A DNA stretch of 6,649 nt from Chloroflexota bacterium (GTDB taxonomy: Bacteria; Chloroflexota; Limnocylindria; Limnocylindrales; CSP1-4), in the NCBI GenBank assembly GCA_021790375.1, contig JAJYEB010000108.1, forward strand, positions 1 through 6,649, written 5' to 3'. A model generated the notes under the pieces. That model was not told the origin of the DNA. It searched no databases and was given only the letters and a program-made list of their open reading frames with translations. The position numbers and the translations under genes were made by a program. Positions 1 through 4,711 of this stretch are shown here, piece by piece (position 1 is the first letter of the stretch; the number at the start of each line of letters is the position of its first letter).

Positions 1-1
1 C

Positions 2-1087
2 GCGCTGGCCACCGTCGTGGCGGTGCAGCGGCCCACCTCGGCGCGTCCCGGGGCGCGCGGGATCATCCACCCGGACCGGACGATCGAGGGCTGGGTCGGC
101 GGAAGCTGTGCCCAGCCCATCGTGGTGCGGGAGGCGCTGCGATCGCTCGCGGACGGGCAGCCGCGCCTCCTGCGGCTCGCACGTGCCGAGCTCTCGGACA
201 GCCGGCGCGGCGACGGCATCCTGGAGTACGTCATGACCTGCCACTCCGGCGGGACCCTGGAGATCTACGTGGAACCGCACCTTCCCCGCCCTGCGCTCTG
301 GGTCGCGGGCACCACGCCGATCGCCGCCGCGCTCGTCCAGCTCGGGGCGGCGACCGGGTATCGCGTCACGCTGTTCGACCCGGCCGGTGAGAGCGGCACG
401 TCCCCCTCCGCCGAGCGGGTCCGGGCCGACACGGACCTGGCGGCCCTGGACCCCGGCGCGGCGCCGTACGTGGTGGTCGCCACCCAGGGCCAGTGGGACG
501 AGGAGGCGCTTGCCGCGGCGCTCCGCCGTCCCGACTGCGGGTATGTCGGGCTGATCGCCTCGCCCACCCGTGCGGCGGCGGTGCGGGAGTACCTCCGCGA
601 GGAAGGGGTCCCGGACGGGCGGATCGCGGCCCTCCGGGCTCCGGCCGGCCTCGATCTCGGGGCGGAGACTCCGGAGGAGGTCGCGCTTTCGATCCTGGCC
701 GAGCTGGTGCAGGTGCGTCGCCGGGCCGTGCCCGGCGGTTCGCCGGGGCTGGTGCCGGGCGAGGTGCCCGGCGGTTCGCCGGGGCTCGTGCCGGGCGAGG
801 TGCCCGCCGCCCCGGAACCCGTGTCCGGACCCGCGCCGGGACCCGCGACCCCGCCCGCGCCCGGACCCGCGGCGGTCGCGGCCGCGTCGCGGGACGCCGG
901 GATGGTGCTGCGCGACCCGGTCTGCGGCATGACCGTGGACCGCGAGGACGTCCGGCACATCGCCGAGTACGGCGGCACCATCTACGCGTTCTGCTGCCCC
1001 GGCTGCCGGTCGCGGTTCGTGAAGGACCCCACCGCGTTCGTGGCGGCCGGAGCCACGACGGCCGGCGCCACGCCGGCGCCGGTCTGA
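2..1087 (+). CDS. XdhC/CoxI-family molybdoenzyme maturation factor fused to a C-terminal YHS domain (5' end outside window)
   Basis: Accessory protein of the XdhC/CoxI/CoxF family. Family members bind molybdenum cofactor and help insert or sulfurate it in molybdenum hydroxylases such as xanthine or CO dehydrogenase; they act in the cytoplasm. The frame is open to the left edge and reads ALATVV before the GTG at 17, matching the family's usual N-terminal strand, so GTG17 is probably internal and the gene is truncated by the window. Counting from GTG17: XdhC N-terminal domain at about 1-85, with WVGGSCAQP (26-34) and TCHSGGTLEIYVEP (74-87); Rossmann-like XdhC C-terminal domain at about 92-235, ending in the characteristic GLDLGAETPEEVALSILAEL; Pro/Gly/Ala-rich linker at about 236-295; YHS domain at about 297-343, with DPVCGM (Cys303) and FCCPGC (Cys326, 327, 330). 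Proximity to coxG and moaA points to CO dehydrogenase maturation. The family call is firm; the exact substrate enzyme is inferred. Confidence 0.92.
   Translation, partial: ALATVVAVQRPTSARPGARGIIHPDRTIEGWVGGSCAQPIVVREALRSLADGQPRLLRLARAELSDSRRGDGILEYVMTCHSGGTLEIYVEPHLPRPALWVAGTTPIAAALVQLGAATGYRVTLFDPAGESGTSPSAERVRADTDLAALDPGAAPYVVVATQGQWDEEALAAALRRPDCGYVGLIASPTRAAAVREYLREEGVPDGRIAALRAPAGLDLGAETPEEVALSILAELVQVRRRAVPGGSPGLVPGEVPGGSPGLVPGEVPAAPEPVSGPAPGPATPPAPGPAAVAAASRDAGMVLRDPVCGMTVDREDVRHIAEYGGTIYAFCCPGCRSRFVKDPTAFVAAGATTAGATPAPV
728..799 (+). repeat. 36-bp tandem duplication in the XdhC-YHS linker
   Basis: Two head-to-tail 36-bp units (728-763 and 764-799) differ at one position (CTG versus CTC). 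They encode the 12-residue unit VPGGSPGLVPGE twice, and a third copy begins (GTGCCCG) before diverging. The unit is a multiple of three, so the frame is kept. It sits in the flexible linker between the XdhC and YHS domains and is followed by further Pro-Ala-Gly low-complexity sequence. Copy number is likely to vary between strains. Confidence 0.9.
1060..1084 (+). other. Strong GC hairpin ending just before the xdhC-YHS stop codon
   Basis: Bases 1060-1069 can pair with 1075-1084 (ten pairs, one of them G-U) around a 5-base loop ACGCC. The stem ends immediately before the TGA at 1085-1087. No T-rich tract follows, so it is not a classical intrinsic terminator. It could affect RNA stability or the relative expression of the upstream gene and coxG, or it may simply follow from Ala/Gly/Thr-rich coding at the protein's C-terminus. 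Confidence 0.5.
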
Positions 1088-1137
1088 GGCCGGCAGCTGC
1101 CCATCGCCCGGACCGTTCGCCGCGGGCGCCCGTCAAC

Positions 1138-1144
1138 GGAAGGA
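1138..1144 (+). promoter_or_regulatory. Ribosome binding site of coxG
   Basis: GGAAGGA lies five bases before the ATG at 1150. It settles the start: the open frame runs far upstream (to 493), but only as a shadow inside the XdhC gene, and the CoxG family N-terminus begins exactly at this ATG. Confidence 0.75.
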
Positions 1145-1149
1145 CCGCC

Positions 1150-1614
1150 ATGCACTTCGCCGGAACCCTCGAAATCAAGGCGCCGCGGGATCGCGTCTGG
1201 GCGTTCGTGACCGACCCGAACGAGGTCGGAAGCTGCGGCCCCGGCGTGGAGTCGCTCGAGGTGGTCGACGCGACGCGCTTCCGGGCCCGTGCGAAGGTCG
1301 GCGTGGGGTTCATCAGCGCGCGGTTCGTGGTGGACCTCGAGATGGCCGAGCAGGTGCCGCCCGACCACGCCGTGATCCGGGCGCGCGGGCAGGCCCCCGG
1401 GAGCGCGGTCGATGCCACCGCCTCGATGACGCTGGCCGACGGCCCGGACGGTGCCACCCTGATGGACTGGGTGGCCGATGTGACGATTGCCGGTACCATC
1501 GCATCCGTCGGTGCGCGCCTGATCGAGGGAACGGCGAACAAGATGATCGGACAGACGTTCGACTGCATGCGGGCGAAGCTGGAGGAACCGGCCTCCCTTC
1601 CGGCCGGCGGATGA
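1150..1614 (+). CDS. coxG: CoxG, carbon monoxide dehydrogenase subunit G-like SRPBCC protein
   Basis: A 154-residue protein of the CoxG family (SRPBCC/START-like fold with a hydrophobic cavity). CoxG proteins accompany aerobic Mo-Cu CO dehydrogenase; they have been linked to membrane recruitment of the enzyme and to quinone binding that passes CO-derived electrons to the respiratory chain. Visible signatures are the N-terminal strand HFAGTLEIKAPRDRVWAFVTDP (residues 2-23, with the VW-F-TDP pattern), the CGPGVESLE segment (29-37), the glycine-rich VTIAGTIASVGARLIEGTA (111-129) and the closing helix KMIGQTFDCMRAKL (131-144). The chain ends about ten residues after that helix, so it lacks the long C-terminal tail some CoxG proteins use as a membrane anchor. 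It lies 62 bp after the XdhC-YHS gene and its stop overlaps the moaA start by four bases (ATGA), so it is very probably co-transcribed and translationally coupled with moaA. Other SRPBCC functions are possible, but the context favours CoxG. Confidence 0.9.
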   Translation: MHFAGTLEIKAPRDRVWAFVTDPNEVGSCGPGVESLEVVDATRFRARAKVGVGFISARFVVDLEMAEQVPPDHAVIRARGQAPGSAVDATASMTLADGPDGATLMDWVADVTIAGTIASVGARLIEGTANKMIGQTFDCMRAKLEEPASLPAGG

Positions 1615-2738
1615 CCGCGGCACCCCGCGGCACGATCCACGACCCGCCGGCGGACCGGCCGCCGGCCCGCGCCGCGGATTCCGCCGGCGCGGCGCCACAC
1701 GACCGGCCGGACGGCCACCCCGTCGACCGGCTCGGCCGGCGGCTCCACGACCTGCGCATCTCGGTCACCGATCGCTGCAACTTCCGCTGCACGTACTGCA
1801 TGCCCCGGGAGGTGTTCGGCCGGGACTACGCGTTCCTGCCCCGCGCCGAGATCCTGACCTTCGAGGAGATCACCAGGCTCGCGCGCCTGTTCGTGCGCAA
1901 CGGGGTGAGCAAGCTGCGCATCACCGGCGGGGAGCCGCTCGTGCGCAAGGACCTGCCGGACCTGGTCCGCCAGCTGGCCACGATCGGTGGTGTCGCCGAC
2001 CTGGCGCTGACCACCAACGGGGCGCTGCTCGCGGCCCAGGCCGCTGCGCTCCACGAGGCGGGCCTGCGCCGCGTGACCGTGAGCCTGGACTCGCTCGACG
2101 ACACGGTGTTCGGAGCGATGAACGGGGTGAGCTTCCCGGTCGCGCGCGTGCTGCAGGGGATCCGAGCCGCGCAGCAGGTGGGGCTGGCGCCGGTCAAGGT
2201 CAACGCGGTGGTGAAGCGCGGCCTGAACGAGTCCAGCGTCCTCCCGCTGGCGCGGTACGCGCGGGACCACGGCCTGATCCTGCGCCTGATCGAGTTCATG
2301 GACGTGGGACAGTCCAACGGGTGGCGGCTGGAGGACGTGGTACCCGCGGCCGAGCTCGTGGAGATGATCGACGCCGAGCTCCCGCTCGTCCCGGAGCCTC
2401 CCGGGTACCCGGGCGAGGTCGCCACGCGCTGGCGCTACCGCGATGGCGCGGGCGAGATCGGCGTGATCGCGTCGGTGACGCAGCCGTTCTGCGGCGCCTG
2501 CACGCGTGCGCGGCTGTCGGCGAAGGGCGAGCTGTTCACCTGCCTGTTCGCCACGTCGGGGATGGACCTCCGGGCGCTCGTACGCGGCGGCGCATCCGAC
2601 GACGAGATCGAGGCGGCGATCGCCGACCGCTGGCGGCGTCGCGGCGACCGGTACTCGGAGCTGCGGTCGGCGGAGACGGCCGGACTCGCCGCGACCGCCG
2701 GGCTGCGCCGGGTGGAGATGTTCGCGATCGGGGGGTGA
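1611..2738 (+). CDS. moaA: GTP 3',8-cyclase MoaA (molybdenum cofactor biosynthesis)
   Basis: Radical SAM enzyme that, with MoaC, converts GTP to cyclic pyranopterin monophosphate, the first step of molybdenum cofactor synthesis, in the cytoplasm. The 375-residue chain has the radical-SAM CxxxCxxC motif (Cys56, Cys60, Cys63, in TDRCNFRCTYC), the SAM-binding GGEP (106-109), TTNG at 134-137, and the C-terminal second iron-sulfur site Cys294, Cys297 and Cys311 (C-x2-C-x13-C) that binds GTP. It ends in the double glycine (FAIGG) typical of active MoaA. Compared with the usual MoaA it carries about 38 extra N-terminal residues rich in Pro, Ala, Asp and Arg before DRLGRRLHDLRIS. No other ATG, GTG or TTG occurs in frame between the overlap start and the core, so this start is the best choice. 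It has no clear Shine-Dalgarno and depends on coupling through the ATGA overlap with coxG. All catalytic residues are present, so it should be functional, supplying cofactor for the nearby molybdoenzyme. Confidence 0.96.
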   Translation: MTAAPRGTIHDPPADRPPARAADSAGAAPHDRPDGHPVDRLGRRLHDLRISVTDRCNFRCTYCMPREVFGRDYAFLPRAEILTFEEITRLARLFVRNGVSKLRITGGEPLVRKDLPDLVRQLATIGGVADLALTTNGALLAAQAAALHEAGLRRVTVSLDSLDDTVFGAMNGVSFPVARVLQGIRAAQQVGLAPVKVNAVVKRGLNESSVLPLARYARDHGLILRLIEFMDVGQSNGWRLEDVVPAAELVEMIDAELPLVPEPPGYPGEVATRWRYRDGAGEIGVIASVTQPFCGACTRARLSAKGELFTCLFATSGMDLRALVRGGASDDEIEAAIADRWRRRGDRYSELRSAETAGLAATAGLRRVEMFAIGG

Positions 2739-2754
2739 GGCGGGGGTCCGAGAC

Positions 2755-2802
2755 GGGCGCCTCGACCCGCGGGCGCCTCGACCCGAGGGCGCCTCGACCC
2801 GC
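2755..2802. repeat. Three 16-bp tandem repeats in the convergent intergenic gap
   Basis: Units at 2755-2770, 2771-2786 and 2787-2802 read GGGCGCCTCGACCCGC, with one change (final C to A) in the middle unit. They occupy most of the 74-bp gap between the 3' ends of moaA (plus) and the dienelactone hydrolase gene (minus). Each unit contains the palindrome GGCGCC, so adjacent units can form short stems in RNA from either strand. No T-run is present. The stretch may act as a bidirectional 3'-end or transcription-blocking element, or may be a simple slippage-prone repeat. Confidence 0.85.
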
Positions 2803-2812
2803 CCGGACGTGC

Positions 2813-3589
2813 TCAGCTGGCCGGCGTGCGCTCGGCCACGAACCGGAGCACCCGCTCCCACGCGTCGGCGGATTCCGCCGCGTACTCCACCGCCTTGCGA
2901 TCGAAGAAGCTGTGCGGGGCGCCCGGATAGGCGTGCAACTCGTGCGGCACGGAGGCGGCATCCAGCGCGCGCTCGAACCCCGCGATGGACTCGGGCGGGA
3001 TGCTCGGGTCCGCGCCGCCGAACAGGCCCAGCACCGCGCCGTGCATCTCGCCGGCCAGCTCCGCGGGCGCGGGCGTGTCACCGACCCGGTGCGGGCCCAC
3101 CGGCACCCCGTAGAACCCGACGGACCCGGTGAAGCGGGGCTGGCTCGAGGTCGCGGTCAGGAACGACAGGCGCCCTCCGTAGCAGAACCCGATCGAGAAC
3201 AGGGCGCGCCCCGGGGCTGCCTGATCGAGGGCCGCCGCTGCGGCGGAGACGTCAGCCCGCAGGTGGACCCAGCGGGTCTGTGCCAGGTGCTCCATGTACG
3301 GGAAGTCGTCCGGCCGCTCGCCCGTGCCCGCCGTCCGCGCGAAGTAGTCGATCGCGAGCGCGTCGATCCCGGCCTCGGCGAAGCGGAGCGCCAGCTCCTC
3401 GTAGTAGGGATGCAGGCCGCGCGCGTCCGGGAGGATCAGCATCGCGGCGCGCGAGGGAGCCGCCGCGGCGCGGGCCTCGAAGGCGCGCACCGGGGTGCCG
3501 TCGGTGGATCGCAGCTCGAAGGTGCGGTGTGCGTAGGCGCCCCCCGCGATCTCGGGGATGGGGGGATGGTCGTGGGGATCGAAGCACAT
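2813..3589 (-). CDS. Dienelactone hydrolase family alpha/beta hydrolase
   Basis: A 258-residue cytoplasmic alpha/beta hydrolase of the dienelactone hydrolase (carboxymethylenebutenolidase-like) family, close to the family's usual length of about 230-260. The catalytic triad is visible: nucleophile Cys136 in GFCYGG, Asp194 in GGADPSIP and His226 in PGAPHSFFD. The segment LPDARGLHPYYEELALRFAE (53-72) followed by ALAIDYFART (77-86) is also typical of this subfamily. A cysteine nucleophile supports dienelactone hydrolase type rather than a serine esterase. Classical members hydrolyse dienelactone in chloroaromatic breakdown, but no other genes of that pathway are here, so the real substrate is unknown. 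The ATG is preceded by AAGGAG with a 10-base spacer. It lies 67 bp downstream of the aldo/keto reductase gene on the same strand and may share its transcript. Confidence 0.9.
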   Translation of the reverse strand: MCFDPHDHPPIPEIAGGAYAHRTFELRSTDGTPVRAFEARAAAAPSRAAMLILPDARGLHPYYEELALRFAEAGIDALAIDYFARTAGTGERPDDFPYMEHLAQTRWVHLRADVSAAAAALDQAAPGRALFSIGFCYGGRLSFLTATSSQPRFTGSVGFYGVPVGPHRVGDTPAPAELAGEMHGAVLGLFGGADPSIPPESIAGFERALDAASVPHELHAYPGAPHSFFDRKAVEYAAESADAWERVLRFVAERTPAS

Positions 3590-3599
3590 GGGTGGGACG

Positions 3600-3605
3600 C
3601 TCCTT
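3600..3605 (-). promoter_or_regulatory. Ribosome binding site of the dienelactone hydrolase gene
   Basis: On the minus strand AAGGAG lies ten bases before the ATG at 3589-3587. The spacer is at the long end of the usual range, but the site supports the chosen start, which also matches the family's usual Met-Cys opening. Confidence 0.55.
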
Positions 3606-3633
3606 GCGGTGACGGGTGGGGTCGCGCTGGCGG

Positions 3634-3645
3634 GCCGGCGCCGGC
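3634..3645. repeat. 12-bp perfect palindrome between the aldo/keto reductase and dienelactone hydrolase genes
   Basis: GCCGGCGCCGGC is a perfect palindrome in the 67-bp gap between the two minus-strand genes. It could be an operator half of unknown kind or merely a product of high GC content. No T-run follows it, so it is not read as a terminator. Confidence 0.3.
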
Positions 3646-3656
3646 GGGGTCGATCG

Positions 3657-4580
3657 CTACATCGCGCCGACAGCCTCCATCTCGGCCGGGTCGAGGCGCC
3701 ACGCGGCGGCCTGCACGTTCTGGCGCACCTGCTCGGCCGAGCTGGCGCTGGCGATCACGCTCGCGACCTCCGCGTGGGACAGCAGCCAGCCGAACGCCAG
3801 GTCGAGCAGCGAGTGGTGACGTTCCCCGGCGAACCGCTCGAACCGCTCCAGCCGCTCGAAGTTCGCGCGCGTGAGGACGCGTCCGGCGCGCGGGCTCTCG
3901 CCCAGGCGCGCTCCCTGCGGTGTCACGCCCTCGCGGTACTTGCCGGTGAGGAACCCGGATTCCAGCGGGTAGTAGGGGATGAGGCCCACCCCGATGGCGC
4001 GGCAGGCGGGCAGCAGCTCCCGCTCGATGTCGCGGGTCAGGAGGTTGTAGTGGTCCTGCGCGGAGATGGGCCGGACCAGGTGGCCGGTGCGCGCGGTCCA
4101 GTCGGCGTCGACCATCTGCCACGCCGCGAAGTTGCTGTACCCCGCGTAGCGGACCTTGCCGGCGCGCACGAGGTCGTCGAGCGCCCGGAGGGTCTCCTCG
4201 ATGGGCGTGGCGGGATCCGGCTGGTGCACCTGGTACAGGTCGATCCAGTCGGTGCCGAGCCGCCGCAGGCTGCCCTCGACCGAGTGGACGATCCAGCGGC
4301 GCGAGGTCCCGGTCTCGTAGGGCGAGTCGCTCATGGCCATCCCCACCTTCGTGGCGAGCACGACATGCTGGCGACTCGGGCCCAGCAGCTTGCCGAGGAG
4401 CGACTCAGAGGCGCCCTTGCCGTAGATGTCGGCGGTGTCGATGAGGGTGACGCCCAGGTCCAGGGCCTGGTGAAGCACCTCGCGGCCGCGTGCCCCGTCG
4501 AGCCGCGTGCCGAAGTTGTTGGCGCCGAGGCCCACCTCGGAGACCAGCAGCCCCGAGTGCCCCAGCCGTCGATAGTCCAT
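3657..4580 (-). CDS. Aldo/keto reductase (NADPH-dependent oxidoreductase)
   Basis: A 307-residue cytoplasmic (beta/alpha)8-barrel oxidoreductase of the aldo/keto reductase superfamily, which reduces aldehydes and ketones with NAD(P)H. It begins MDYRRLGHSGLLVSEVGLG, the standard opening strand. The catalytic tetrad is complete: Asp48 and Tyr53 in DTADIYGKG, Lys78 in ATKVG and His119 in YQVHQPD. VRYAGYSNF (143-151) and the PYYPLESGFLTGKY stretch (202-215) follow, then the C-terminal cofactor-binding region around VIASASSAEQVRQN (275-288). Length and motifs resemble the YghZ/Tas/auxin-induced-like bacterial subgroup, whose physiological substrates are mostly unknown. The ATG has a good Shine-Dalgarno (GGGAGG, 5-base spacer). 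It lies 131 bp downstream of the lipoprotein gene and 67 bp upstream of the dienelactone hydrolase gene on the same strand. The specific substrate cannot be read from the sequence. Confidence 0.93.
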   Translation of the reverse strand: MDYRRLGHSGLLVSEVGLGANNFGTRLDGARGREVLHQALDLGVTLIDTADIYGKGASESLLGKLLGPSRQHVVLATKVGMAMSDSPYETGTSRRWIVHSVEGSLRRLGTDWIDLYQVHQPDPATPIEETLRALDDLVRAGKVRYAGYSNFAAWQMVDADWTARTGHLVRPISAQDHYNLLTRDIERELLPACRAIGVGLIPYYPLESGFLTGKYREGVTPQGARLGESPRAGRVLTRANFERLERFERFAGERHHSLLDLAFGWLLSHAEVASVIASASSAEQVRQNVQAAAWRLDPAEMEAVGAM

Positions 4581-4585
4581 CTGTG

Positions 4586-4591
4586 CCTCCC
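4586..4591 (-). promoter_or_regulatory. Ribosome binding site of the aldo/keto reductase gene
   Basis: GGGAGG on the minus strand lies five bases before the ATG (4580-4578). It confirms the start, which coincides with the family's N-terminal strand. Confidence 0.65.
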
Positions 4592-4686
4592 GGCAGAGCG
4601 ATCCAGTGGGATGGTCTCACGCGCGCGCCGAAGGTGCGGCGGGGGCGCCGGCCTCGCACCAGCGCGACGCCGCCGGGTCCTGCCGT

Positions 4687-4700
4687 GCCGCAGGCGCGGC
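4687..4700 (-). other. Small stem-loop after the lipoprotein gene
   Basis: GCCGC-GCCT-GCGGC (5-bp stem, 4-base loop) begins about 11 bases after the stop codon of the lipoprotein gene in the 131-bp gap before the aldo/keto reductase gene. Without a T-run it is at best a weak termination or RNA-stabilising element. The rest of this gap shows no convincing promoter. Confidence 0.25.
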
Positions 4701-4711
4701 GGGGAGTGACC

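Noticed and set aside
17..19. GTG at 17 as the true start of the XdhC-YHS gene
   Set aside because: The frame continues upstream to the window edge and encodes residues (ALATVV) that fit the family's first strand, so the true start is outside the window.
493..1149. Upstream extension of the coxG frame to an ATG at 493
   Set aside because: This part lies out of frame inside the XdhC-YHS gene and encodes Arg/Gly/Ala-rich sequence. The CoxG family begins at 1150, directly after a good ribosome binding site.
2755..2802. Reading the 16-bp tandem repeats as a CRISPR array
   Set aside because: The units are directly contiguous with no spacers, are too short, and there are no cas genes.
366..2861. 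831-codon open frame on the minus strand across xdhC-YHS, coxG and moaA
   Set aside because: It is antisense to three genes with clear family motifs. Its product is Arg/Pro/Gly-rich low-complexity sequence without recognisable domains, as expected from antisense frames in very GC-rich DNA.
2321..3874. 517-codon plus-strand open frame across the end of moaA, the junction and the dienelactone hydrolase gene
   Set aside because: It overlaps moaA out of frame and is antisense to a hydrolase with a complete catalytic triad. Its composition is Arg/Gly/Ala-rich with no domain.
3558..4709. 383-codon plus-strand open frame opposite the aldo/keto reductase gene
   Set aside because: It is antisense to a gene with a complete catalytic tetrad and normal length. 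It shows no motif of its own.
4581..4711. Promoter in the gap between the lipoprotein and aldo/keto reductase genes
   Set aside because: No credible -35/-10 pair or TANNNT element at a useful distance was found. Only the ribosome binding site and a small stem-loop are visible.
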